Assembly: GCF_002210225.1 (NCBI RefSeq)
Contig: NZ_MWUJ01000013.1
Span: forward strand, 1 to 64,000
DNA: 64,000 nt
Direction of reading: 5' to 3'
Source: Geofilum rhodophaeum
GTDB lineage: Bacteria; Bacteroidota; Bacteroidia; Bacteroidales; Marinilabiliaceae
Shown: in pieces, positions 26,204 to 34,405 of the stretch
How positions within the stretch are numbered: position 1 is the first letter of the stretch
Layout: every line of letters starts with the position of its first letter
Program-made: the position numbers and the translations under genes
Notes under the pieces: generated by a model
Seen by the model: only the letters and a program-made list of their open reading frames with translations
Database searches by the model: none
What the model was told of the DNA's origin: nothing

Positions 26204-27180
26204 CCAAAATACTTCATAAACTGCACCCGCTCAAACAACTCCGGATTCTCCGGCATCATAGCCCGGCCATAGGCCCTGAGCGCCGCCATATCCTGAAGGC
26301 CCTTCTTATCCATCCACCGATCCAAACCATGCTGCAAATCCAGTAAATAATCCGGTCCGTTCTTATACACCGAAGAAACCACCTGAATGGCAGCAGCACC
26401 CGCCACCAACATCTTCAGCGCAGTATCGGCCGTATGCACCCCGTTGCTGGCCGCCAAATCGAGCGCCACCTTCGGCGACAAAATAGAAACCCAACGCAAA
26501 GGCCAGGTGTAGTCGTTCGGATTCGAGTAAACCTGTCCCCCCACAACCCGATTGTTCTCCAAATCGATATCGGGCTGGTAAAAACGATTGAACAAAACCA
26601 GTCCCTTGACCCCCAACTGCGCATAACGCTGCGCGGTGTAAGCCACATCGGTGGTGTAGGCACTCATTTTCACGGAGACCGGGATGCGTACATGCTTCAT
26701 CACCTTCTCAACAATGCGCTCATTGCCCTCCGCAATTTCAGCAGCACTCACCTCCAGAGACGAAGGCAAACGATAGATGTTCAGCTCCAAAGCATCGGCA
26801 CCGGCCTCCTGCAATTTGGCGGCATAAGCAAACCACTCGCCCACCGAGCGACAGTGAATGCTGGCGATCACCTTCAGATCGAAATCGGCCTTTACGCGTC
26901 GAATCAATTCCGTGGTTTTGCTCAACACGTCGGCCTTAATCTGATAGTCGAGATAGTCCAGAAAATCGAGGTTGTTGTCTTGAGGCCCCAGTTGATTCTT
27001 GAGCGCCTCACGAAATTCCATTTGGATTTCCTCCTCAAAAATGGATTTCAACACCACCGCAGCAGCGCCGTTTTTTGCCAGTCGGGCAATGCCCTCATAA
27101 GTAGCCGTTAAACCAGAACTCCCCACAATAAAAGGATTTTTAAGTTCCAGTCCGAGATATGTCGTTGATAAATTAGCCAT
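26194..27180 (-). CDS. dihydroorotate dehydrogenase-like flavoprotein
   Basis: This 328-residue TIM-barrel protein resembles class 1 dihydroorotate dehydrogenases (LSTTYLGLELKNPFIVGSSG at the start, VKMSAYTTDVAYTAQRYAQLGVKG, and ASNGVHTADTALKMLVAGAAA). It belongs to the DHOD-like group found beside NfnAB/sulfide dehydrogenase genes rather than the pyrimidine-pathway enzyme. The segment with the usual catalytic Cys of PyrD is not obvious. FMN binding is likely. It is 27 nt downstream of nfnB, so it is probably the third gene of that operon and may supply or accept electrons there. Its stop codon is inside the arm of a repeat element. Confidence 0.82.
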   Translation of the reverse strand: MANLSTTYLGLELKNPFIVGSSGLTATYEGIARLAKNGAAAVVLKSIFEEEIQMEFREALKNQLGPQDNNLDFLDYLDYQIKADVLSKTTELIRRVKADFDLKVIASIHCRSVGEWFAYAAKLQEAGADALELNIYRLPSSLEVSAAEIAEGNERIVEKVMKHVRIPVSVKMSAYTTDVAYTAQRYAQLGVKGLVLFNRFYQPDIDLENNRVVGGQVYSNPNDYTWPLRWVSILSPKVALDLAASNGVHTADTALKMLVAGAAAIQVVSSVYKNGPDYLLDLQHGLDRWMDKKGLQDMAALRAYGRAMMPENPELFERVQFMKYFGEV

Positions 27181-27207
27181 AACAAAAGGATTTTGGTTGT
27201 TGGTAGA

Positions 27208-28686
27208 TCAGCGGGCGTTTTGCAGATGTTGGTGCATGCCGGCGGCAGCCTTGCGGCCGTCGCCCATTGCCAGAATTACGGTAGCGCCACCACGTACAAT
27301 GTCGCCGCCCGCAAAAATGTCGGGAATGGAGCTTTGCAGGGTTTCGGGATCCACCTCAATGGTTCCCCAGCGGCTCACCTTCAAGTCGGGGAGCGACTGC
27401 GGAATAAGGGGATTGGGCGAAACGCCCACACTCACCACCACGGTATCGGCATCGATCAGATACTCCGAGCCTTCAACGGGTTGTGGCGAACGGCGTCCGC
27501 TGGCATCGGGTTCGCCCAACTCCATTTTCTGGAGACGGATCTGTTTCACCTTGCCTTTGTCGTCGCCCAAATACTCAATGGGATTATTGAGGGTCAAAAA
27601 CTCCACGCCTTCTTCCTGGGCGTGCTTTACTTCCTCTACCCGGGCGGGCATTTCTTCCAGCGAACGGCGGTAAATGATGGTGGCCTTTTCGGCCCCCAGA
27701 CGCAGGGCGGTACGCACGGAGTCCATGGCGGTATTGCCACCACCAATCACCGCTACACGCTTGCCACGCATCACGGGGGTATCCATACCCTGACGAGAGG
27801 CGCCCATCAGGTTCACGCGGGTGAGGTACTCGTTGGAGCTCAATATGCCCACCAGGTTTTCACCGGGGATGTTCATGAAACGGGGCAGACCGGCGCCGCT
27901 GCTGACGAAGAAACCCTTGAAACCTTCCTCGCGCAAATCGTCGATGGTGGCGGTTTTACCCACAATGAAGTTGGTCTCGAATTGCACCCCCATTTTACGG
28001 AGACTCTCAATTTCTACGTCCACCATTTTGTTGGGCAGGCGAAACTCGGGGATGCCGTATTTCAATACACCACCAATCTCGTGCAGGGCTTCGAGTATGT
28101 GCACCTCATAACCCAACTTAGCCATATCTCCCGCAAAAGCCAGTCCGGCCGGACCCGAGCCCACTACGGCAATCTTCATGCCGTTGGCGGGGGCTACTTC
28201 CGGTATGGAAATGGCGCCGCTGTTCTGCTCATAATCGGCCGCAAAGCGCTCCAGGTAGCCAATGGCTACGGGCTCAGCATTTAGTTTAATGGTGTAAAAA
28301 CAGTTGGCTTCGCACTGCTTTTCCTGGGGACAAACCCGTCCGCATACGGCGGGCAAGGCGTTGGTTTCTTTGAGGGTACGGGCGGCCTCTAAAAACTCGC
28401 CACGCTCAATATTTTTTACAAACTTGGGAATGTTGATGTTGACCGGACAGCCACTGATGCATGTGGGGTCGGGACAGTCGATGCACCGGGAGGCTTCTTT
28501 CATGGCGATGGGCGCAGTCAGTCCCGAATTAACCTCGACATAGGAACGGGCACGCTCCTGAGCAGGTGCTTCGGGCATATGAACGCGCAGCTGGGCTGTG
28601 CGTTCCTTGTTTTTCATGGTTTTACGCAGGGCTTCACGCCATTCGGCACTTCTTTCTGCTTTCAGATAGTCAGCTCTATTGTCCAT
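27208..28686 (-). CDS. nfnB: NfnB/GltD-like NADPH oxidoreductase subunit (glutamate-synthase small-subunit family)
   Basis: This 492-residue iron-sulfur flavoprotein has two N-terminal cysteine clusters (CIDCPDPTCISGCPVNINIP and CGRVCPQEKQCEANC). The FAD-binding motif is VVGSGPAGLAFA, with GGVLKYGIPEFRLP after it. The NADPH site is VIGGGNTAMDSVRTALRLGA with RRSLEEMPAR. It ends with the family motif IFAGGDIVRGGATVILAMGDGRKAA. Taken with the neighbouring nfnA-like gene, which begins 3 nt upstream, it fits the large subunit of the NADH-dependent ferredoxin:NADP oxidoreductase NfnAB, or of the related sulfide dehydrogenase SudAB. Glutamate synthase is less likely because no large subunit is present. 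Confidence 0.88.
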   Translation of the reverse strand: MDNRADYLKAERSAEWREALRKTMKNKERTAQLRVHMPEAPAQERARSYVEVNSGLTAPIAMKEASRCIDCPDPTCISGCPVNINIPKFVKNIERGEFLEAARTLKETNALPAVCGRVCPQEKQCEANCFYTIKLNAEPVAIGYLERFAADYEQNSGAISIPEVAPANGMKIAVVGSGPAGLAFAGDMAKLGYEVHILEALHEIGGVLKYGIPEFRLPNKMVDVEIESLRKMGVQFETNFIVGKTATIDDLREEGFKGFFVSSGAGLPRFMNIPGENLVGILSSNEYLTRVNLMGASRQGMDTPVMRGKRVAVIGGGNTAMDSVRTALRLGAEKATIIYRRSLEEMPARVEEVKHAQEEGVEFLTLNNPIEYLGDDKGKVKQIRLQKMELGEPDASGRRSPQPVEGSEYLIDADTVVVSVGVSPNPLIPQSLPDLKVSRWGTIEVDPETLQSSIPDIFAGGDIVRGGATVILAMGDGRKAAAGMHQHLQNAR

Positions 28687-28689
28687 ACT

Positions 28690-29523
28690 TTACTTTTTAT
28701 CAACTTGGCAGGAATACTCCTGATCGGCTTTTTGTTCTTCGTCCTTGTAGCCATTGAGGCGACTCAGCATCTCATCGAAGTCCACCTCATGGGCATCGAA
28801 CTCGGGTCCGTCCACACACACAAAGCGGGTTTTCCCACCCACGGTAACGCGACAGGCGCCGCACATGCCGGTACCGTCTACCATTATGGTGTTCAGACTG
28901 GCAATGGAGGGGATGTTGTGCTTTTTGGTGGTGAGCGAAGCAAACTTCATCATGATACCGGGACCGATGATTACAGCCTGGTCTATTTTCTCCCGCTCAA
29001 TGATGCTTTCCATGCCTTCGGTTATGAGGCCCTTACGCCCGTAAGAACCGTCGTCGGTCATCACCAGCACCTCATCGGAATGGGCCCTGATTTGGTCTTC
29101 GAGTATTACCAGCTCCTTGTTGCGTGCAGCAATCACCGAAATTACCCGGTTGCCGGCTGCCTTCATGGCTTCGACGATGGGCAGAAGGGGCGCAACGCCC
29201 ACCCCGCCACCGCAACACAACACGGTTCCGTATTTTTTTACTTCAGTAGCATGCCCGAGGGGTCCCACCAGGTCGTGCACCATATCGCCGGGCTCCAGCG
29301 CGGTGAGTTTGCGGGAGGTCACCCCCACTTTTTGAATCACCAGGGTAATGGTGCCTCTTTGCACATCGGCCGAAGAGATGGTGAGCGGAATGCGCTCGCC
29401 TTTTTCATCGACCCTTACCATTACAAAGTGACCGGCCTTTCGGGCTTTGGCTATGCGTGGCGCCTCTATGTCGAGACCAACCACATTTTCAGAAAACTGG
29501 CGTTTGCTTACAACTTTATTCAT
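28690..29523 (-). CDS. nfnA: NfnA/SudB-like FAD/NAD-binding, [2Fe-2S] subunit
   Basis: This 277-residue protein of the ferredoxin-NADP reductase/PyrK type has an N-terminal FAD beta-barrel (residues ~1-95; RIPLTISSADVQRGTITLVIQ) and a nucleotide domain starting LCCGGGVGVAPLLPIVEAMK. The C-terminal [2Fe-2S] cysteines are in GTGMCGACRVTVGGKTRFVC, followed by VDGPEFDAHEVDFD. The pairing with nfnB is typical of electron-bifurcating NfnAB, which links NADH and reduced ferredoxin to NADPH. It is the first gene of the nfnA-nfnB-DHOD-like operon. Confidence 0.88.
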   Translation of the reverse strand: MNKVVSKRQFSENVVGLDIEAPRIAKARKAGHFVMVRVDEKGERIPLTISSADVQRGTITLVIQKVGVTSRKLTALEPGDMVHDLVGPLGHATEVKKYGTVLCCGGGVGVAPLLPIVEAMKAAGNRVISVIAARNKELVILEDQIRAHSDEVLVMTDDGSYGRKGLITEGMESIIEREKIDQAVIIGPGIMMKFASLTTKKHNIPSIASLNTIMVDGTGMCGACRVTVGGKTRFVCVDGPEFDAHEVDFDEMLSRLNGYKDEEQKADQEYSCQVDKK

Positions 29524-29734
29524 TACAACCTGGTATTATTGATATTTTATTGCTCTGGCCGCTAAAGTTTCAGATTAACGGTCAAACACAACAAACAATG
29601 ATAAATTTCACAAAACCCTGCAAAATTAAGGATTATATCACAGCAAGGCGCATGGAAAGCAGCCAATCGCCCTTATTTACAAGCAGTCTAAATAAATAGC
29701 TGCAAAGCCCCTTGGTCAAACCCCAACTAAGCCT

Positions 29735-29742
29735 TATTTTTG
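29735..29742 (+). promoter_or_regulatory. -7 box upstream of the SUI1-like gene
   Basis: TATTTTTG matches TAnnTTTG. A TTG at 29712-29714 is 20 nt upstream, matching -33 spacing. It overlaps the first in-frame TTG and so excludes it as a start, supporting translation from the ATG at 29782. Confidence 0.6.
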
Positions 29743-29781
29743 GAGCGTAAAACGATAGACAAGTCAACCAACACGCAACAC

Positions 29782-30120
29782 ATGGCCAAGAAGAACAACA
29801 AAGGCGGCATTATTTTCAGCACCAATCCCGATTTCGAATACGAGGCAGAGGAGGACGAACAGGAAACCCTGGCGCCGGCCCAACAACAACTAAAGGTCTG
29901 GCTCGATAAAAAGCAACGCAAGGGCAAGGTCGTGACACTGGTGACCGGCTTTGTGGGCAGCAGTACCGATTTGCGCGAGCTGGAAAAGCAATTGAAGAAC
30001 CTTTGCGGTACGGGTGGCAGCAGCAAGGATGGGGAGATTCTGATTCAGGGCGACCACCGTGAAAAAATTCTGGCCCACCTGACGGCAAAAAATTACAAGG
30101 CCAAAAAGGCCGGGGGATGA
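29782..30120 (+). CDS. translation initiation factor SUI1/YciH-like protein
   Basis: This protein of about 112 residues ends in an eIF1/SUI1 domain (residues ~45-112): GKVVTLVTGFVGSSTDLREL, CGTGGSSKDGEILIQGDHRE, and KILAHLTAKNYKAKKAGG. Bacterial YciH-type proteins are eIF1-like factors proposed to check initiation on the small ribosomal subunit. The N-terminal MAKKNNKGG with an acidic stretch (YEAEEDEQE) is common in Bacteroidota copies. The start is the ATG at 29782, behind a well-placed promoter box. It is probably monocistronic. Confidence 0.9.
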   Translation: MAKKNNKGGIIFSTNPDFEYEAEEDEQETLAPAQQQLKVWLDKKQRKGKVVTLVTGFVGSSTDLRELEKQLKNLCGTGGSSKDGEILIQGDHREKILAHLTAKNYKAKKAGG

Positions 30121-30196
30121 GCGCTTTAAGCAGCCGCCCCAAAAATGCCCATTTATGGGGATTTCTCCCCTGAAATAAAAATCCCACTTTTGCTGT

Positions 30197-30586
30197 GTGA
30201 AAAGTTACCAGACTACATCGAAACAGGGTTTGTACCGAACAATTCGGGCAACGGCGCTTCCGCTCGGAGGCTTCCTGTTGTTGCTGCACTTTTTCATCAC
30301 CCTTTCTTTTACCTTCTTTTTACATACCCATACGCTCGAAAACGGCGAAAAGGTGGTACACTCCCACCCTTTTGGGGCGACCGACCCGGATGGGGACCCG
30401 CTGCACCAGCATCCGGGCAGTGTGTATCAATTGGTGCCCGACTTCGAGCACTATCTGCAAACGGCACCGGGGGTAGATGAGGCACACTTGTCTTTTAACC
30501 GGATGCTGTACCCCGACACCCGGCACCGGCTTTGTGCCGTGCAGGTGGAACTACCGGGACTACGAGGGCCGCCCCTTTCGGCTTGA
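30197..30586 (+). CDS. small His-rich membrane-associated protein upstream of a TonB receptor
   Basis: This 129-residue protein has one hydrophobic segment (residues ~22-42, LPLGGFLLLLHFFITLSFTF) followed by a histidine-rich stretch: HTHTLENGEKVVHSHPFG and later DGDPLHQHPG. The end is LRGPPLSA. Small proteins of this type, with HTH-LxNG-VxHSHPF and a terminal R-x-PP, occur in front of TonB-dependent receptors in Bacteroidota (recalled pattern, not checked). The His clusters suggest transition-metal binding in the periplasm, possibly handing metal to or from the adjacent receptor. No function has been assigned with certainty. The receptor begins 128 nt downstream. Confidence 0.6.
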   Translation: MKSYQTTSKQGLYRTIRATALPLGGFLLLLHFFITLSFTFFLHTHTLENGEKVVHSHPFGATDPDGDPLHQHPGSVYQLVPDFEHYLQTAPGVDEAHLSFNRMLYPDTRHRLCAVQVELPGLRGPPLSA

Positions 30587-30714
30587 TTTCCTTTATATCT
30601 TACGAATAAACAGCAGACGGATGCCCTGCGGCCCTTACCACAAAGGCCGACAAATGGGGCGTTGCGGTCCGACTGTTTGCCATTGAACCACACAACATTC
30701 ATAGTTTAAAGACA

Positions 30715-33060
30715 ATGCAAAAACATTTCATACTGACCCTTTTCCTGGGGCTGCTGGCCTTTGGTCTGCCCACCCTGGCCAACAAGCCGCCCATGATTAC
30801 ACTTAACGGCCATGTAAAGGCCAAGGGCGAACCACTGCCCTTTGCCTCCGTACAAATCAAATCGACCTCCATTGGAACGGCCTCCGACGCCGATGGAGAT
30901 TATCAACTCGAAGTGCCCGAAGGCACGCACCAGTTGCGCATTCAGGCCCTGGGCTACAAACCGGCTGAAATCACCCTCGACGCTGCAGTTTTGGCGGCTG
31001 GGAGACTGGTGGTGGAACTGGAGGAGGACGCCCTGCGCCTGGAACAGGTGGTGGTGACGGCCGACCGCGACGCGCGTTCGCGCAAGGGATCGTCGGTTAT
31101 AGTTAATGCACTGAGTAACGACTTGCTGACCAGTCTGCAGAGCACTTCGCTGAGCGAGGGACTGTCGTACTGTCCGGGACTGCGCATGGAAAACACTTGT
31201 GGCAACTGTGGATCGAACCAGTTGCGCATGAACGGACTCGATGGACCTTACTCCCAGGTGCTGATTAATGGTCGCGCGGTATTCAGCGGATTGGCCTCGG
31301 TATATGGACTGGAGTTGCTGCCGGCGAATATGATCGACCGGGTGGAGGTGGTGCGTGGCGGAGGCTCGGCGCTTTACGGCAGCAATGCCATTGCGGGGAC
31401 TGTGAACGTGATTACCCGCGAGCCGGTGAGCAACCGTTACGAGGTGCAGATGCAAACGGCCATGGTGGGCGTGGGCGGGAATGCCCAACCCGACCACACG
31501 CTCCAGTTCAATACAACCCTGGCCTCAGAAAACAGCAAACACGGACTGGCCCTCTACGGCTTTCACAGACAAAGGTCGCCCTACGATGCCAACGACGATG
31601 GGTTTTCGGAGCTGTCCCAAATCGACAATACCACCATGGGGATGCACTACTCGGTAAAACCGGGCTACAAAAGTAAAATAACGGCCGATTTCTTTCACAT
31701 CAGCGAACAGCGCAGAGGGGGCGATGCCTTTGACCAGCCCCTGCATGAGAGTCAGATTGCCGAAGCCACCGAACACCTGATCAATTCGGGCAACCTGGCC
31801 TGGCACTGGTTTACGGCACCCGACCAGGAACTTTCGGTTTATGCAGCGGGACAGTCGGTGAACCGCGACTCCTACTACGGGGCGTCCAGGGCGCTGGATG
31901 CCTACGGACGCACCAGCGACTTTTCGTACTCGGCAGGCAGTCAGTACAAAATACTGCAGGGCAGCAACAACCTGATTTTTGGCGCCGAGGTCAATGGCGG
32001 TCGCCTCGAAGATGCCAAATTGGGCTACCGTAATTTTGTGTACGATGCGGCCACCGAAGAGGTGGTGGAAGAGGTGGTGCCCGGCACAGCCGTGTCGGAC
32101 CAGCTGTCAACGGTGGGGGGACTCTTTGCGCAGTGGGAACGGCGCATGGGTAATTTTTCTTTGTCGGCCGGCTTGCGCGGCGATTATTACAGCATCAGGG
32201 ACGAGCTGTCGGGTTCGGACCTTAGTAACGGCGTACTGAGTCCCCGTTTAAATCTGCTGTACGGACTCAACAACGATGTGCAGGCGCGCATCTCCTACGC
32301 GAAGGGTTACCGGGCGCCGCAGGTCTTTGATGAGGACCTGCATATTGAAACCTCGCAGGCGCGGCAGGTGGTGCACCTCAACGATCCCAATCTGGAGCAG
32401 GAAACGAGCCACAGTTACATGGCCTCATTAAGCTACCAGTTGCAGCGGGGGACATCTAGTCTGGAGCTGTTGTCGGAGTTTTTCTACACCGACCTGCAAA
32501 ACCCCTTTGCCAATGAAATTGGTGCTCCGGATGCCAACGGCCGGGTAGCATATACCAGGGTGAATGAGGAAGAAGGCGCTAAAGTACAGGGGGTCAACCT
32601 GGAAGCCACCTGGCTGCCCTCAGCCAAGTGGCGCCTTAACGGCAGCTTTACGCTGCAGCAAAGCACTTACGGAGCGGCGCAGGATTTCGACGAAAAGCGC
32701 TTTTTACGGACGCCCGACCACTACGGCTATGCGGCCATACAGTGGAATCCGCTGGAGCAGCTGACGCTGAACACCAACGCCACCTATACCGGCAGTATGC
32801 TGGTCCCCTATTTTGGTCCCCTGGCAAGTGAAGATGGGGAGTTGCGCAGCTCGGAAGATTTTTTCGACTGGTCGCTGAACCTCAAGTACCACATCCGCAC
32901 CAGGGTAGGCAACTTCCACATTTTTGCAGGTGTAAAGAACTTCCTGAACAGCTATCAGAGCGATTTTGACCGGGGTGGCGAACGCGACCCGGGCTACATT
33001 TACGGTCCCACCGCCCCGCGTACGATACAGGTGGGCCTCAAAATCAACAATTTTTTGTAA
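30715..33060 (+). CDS. TonB-dependent receptor with N-terminal carboxypeptidase-like domain and Cys motif
   Basis: This 781-residue outer membrane receptor has a signal peptide (residues 1-22) and a CarboxypepD_reg-like domain (~29-105; GDYQLEVPEGTHQLRIQALGY). The plug carries an unusual cysteine motif: C153, then ENTCGNCGSNQLRMNGLDG (C162, C165), followed by YSQVLINGRAVFSGLASVYG and VEVVRGGGSALYGSNAIAG. The barrel ends with the aromatic-rich pattern IQVGLKINNFL. It is not a SusC, as no SusD follows. The CxxC in the plug and the His-rich partner upstream suggest transport of a metal or metal chelate; this is an inference. A strong terminator follows. Confidence 0.88.
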   Translation: MQKHFILTLFLGLLAFGLPTLANKPPMITLNGHVKAKGEPLPFASVQIKSTSIGTASDADGDYQLEVPEGTHQLRIQALGYKPAEITLDAAVLAAGRLVVELEEDALRLEQVVVTADRDARSRKGSSVIVNALSNDLLTSLQSTSLSEGLSYCPGLRMENTCGNCGSNQLRMNGLDGPYSQVLINGRAVFSGLASVYGLELLPANMIDRVEVVRGGGSALYGSNAIAGTVNVITREPVSNRYEVQMQTAMVGVGGNAQPDHTLQFNTTLASENSKHGLALYGFHRQRSPYDANDDGFSELSQIDNTTMGMHYSVKPGYKSKITADFFHISEQRRGGDAFDQPLHESQIAEATEHLINSGNLAWHWFTAPDQELSVYAAGQSVNRDSYYGASRALDAYGRTSDFSYSAGSQYKILQGSNNLIFGAEVNGGRLEDAKLGYRNFVYDAATEEVVEEVVPGTAVSDQLSTVGGLFAQWERRMGNFSLSAGLRGDYYSIRDELSGSDLSNGVLSPRLNLLYGLNNDVQARISYAKGYRAPQVFDEDLHIETSQARQVVHLNDPNLEQETSHSYMASLSYQLQRGTSSLELLSEFFYTDLQNPFANEIGAPDANGRVAYTRVNEEEGAKVQGVNLEATWLPSAKWRLNGSFTLQQSTYGAAQDFDEKRFLRTPDHYGYAAIQWNPLEQLTLNTNATYTGSMLVPYFGPLASEDGELRSSEDFFDWSLNLKYHIRTRVGNFHIFAGVKNFLNSYQSDFDRGGERDPGYIYGPTAPRTIQVGLKINNFL

Positions 33061-33131
33061 AAGGACTTTTGCTCGGGGACTTTAACCAGGGTTGACGCCC
33101 TAGGCACCACCGACCTAAGAAAAACACAGCA

Positions 33132-33180
33132 GCACCTGTCGGGGAGAGCAAGCCTCTGACCGACAGGTGCTTTGCTTTTT
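33132..33180 (+). terminator. rho-independent terminator after the TonB receptor
   Basis: GCACCTGTCGG (33132-33142) pairs with CCGACAGGTGC (33160-33170), an 11-bp stem, followed by TTTGCTTTTT. The loop is 17 nt and contains a small internal repeat. Confidence 0.85.
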
Positions 33181-33302
33181 CACCTGCTTTATTCAAGTGG
33201 GGCGACTTCGTATAAATACCCATTTTGAGCGTCTTGTTAAGGTTTTTTGGGCAATTTCCTTACTTTTACGCTTCAAGCAAACAAAACAGAATTGGTCTTT
33301 TT

Positions 33303-34334
33303 ATGACATCCCTGTTATTCAGTCACTTACTATTGCCCTTTGTCATTGCCATGTTCCTTGCCATTACGATGGGGGGCAGTGGAACAGCACCCTCCTTCTC
33401 GGTGGCCTACGGCGCCAATCTCATTCGTAAGAACCTGATTCCCGGATTGTTTGGCCTTATGGTTTTTGCCGGGGCCATTGTGGCCGGTAAAAACACCTCG
33501 GTGACCATCGGCAAGGACATTTTGCCGAGCGACATGATGACTTACGGACTGGTATCCATCATTTTATTGTCGGTTACCATCTCCCTGCTCTTTGCCAATA
33601 TTGTAGGCATACCGCAGTCCACCAGTCAATCCACCATTCTGGCTGTTACGGCACCGGCGCTGTACTTTAATACCCTCAATACCGAAAAACTCTTCATCGA
33701 CATCATCCCCACCTGGTTTGTACTTCCCCTCATCTCCTTTGCTGTTTGCTTTCTCATTGGTAAGTACATTTACAACCCCATACGAAAAAGGGGCTACTTC
33801 CTGTCGGCCAAGACCCACAACCACCCCATCTTGCAAGTGCTGGTAGTGGCCATGTCGCTCTACGTGGCCTTCAGCATAGGCGCCAACAACGTGGCCAATG
33901 CGGCGGGGCCCATTGCTTCAATGACCCTCAACGAAATGGACATCAAACCCACCCAGGAAAATTTCACCATCATTCTGCTTTTGTCCACCCTTATTATTGC
34001 ACCCAATTTTGCCATCGGGGCCTCCGTCTTTGGAAACAAAATCATGCAAAACACCGGAAAGGAGATCATTCTATTTGGTCGCATCGAAGCCATCATCATT
34101 GCCTTTGTCACCGCCAGTCTGCTCCTCCTGGCCTCCATTTTTAAAGGCGTCCCCACCTCGCTGGTACAGCTCAACGTGGGCGCCATCCTGGGTATTGGGG
34201 TAGCCAAACTGGGGGCTAAAAACATCTTTCGTAAGACCGAGGTCAACAAGTTCTTCATTATCTGGCTCATCGCTCCAATCATTTCCTTCTCCATTTCTTA
34301 CCTCCTCACCTGGCTGGTGGATACGCAATTCTAA
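33303..34334 (+). CDS. PiT-family anion permease (phosphate or sulfate type)
   Basis: This integral membrane protein of about 343 residues has roughly ten hydrophobic segments. PiT proteins contain an inverted duplication with the motif GANDxxNA in each half. Here the second half shows SIGANNVANAAGPIASM (Asp replaced by Asn), while the first half has the degenerate GGSGTAPSFSVAYGANLI. VGIPQSTSQSTILAV matches the conserved segment that follows. The degeneration, also known for CysP-type sulfate permeases, means phosphate cannot be assumed as the substrate. The start is the ATG at 33303 (MTSLLFSHLLLPF); the frame upstream is open but not membrane-like. It is 71 nt before the ABC exporter gene. 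Confidence 0.82.
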   Translation: MTSLLFSHLLLPFVIAMFLAITMGGSGTAPSFSVAYGANLIRKNLIPGLFGLMVFAGAIVAGKNTSVTIGKDILPSDMMTYGLVSIILLSVTISLLFANIVGIPQSTSQSTILAVTAPALYFNTLNTEKLFIDIIPTWFVLPLISFAVCFLIGKYIYNPIRKRGYFLSAKTHNHPILQVLVVAMSLYVAFSIGANNVANAAGPIASMTLNEMDIKPTQENFTIILLLSTLIIAPNFAIGASVFGNKIMQNTGKEIILFGRIEAIIIAFVTASLLLLASIFKGVPTSLVQLNVGAILGIGVAKLGAKNIFRKTEVNKFFIIWLIAPIISFSISYLLTWLVDTQF

Positions 34335-34405
34335 ATTCCGCTCCCCGCTAAAACAAATCGTATTTTAAACAGTTATTGTTGGGGAACAAGAACACCGAAC
34401 AAAAA

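Noticed and set aside
30477-30686. Alternative frame continuing past the His-rich gene as a frameshifted C-terminus
   Set aside because: The main frame already ends in LRGPPLSA, which looks like a natural end, and the alternative frame (rich in Arg, Cys and Gly) has no hydrophobic or family pattern.
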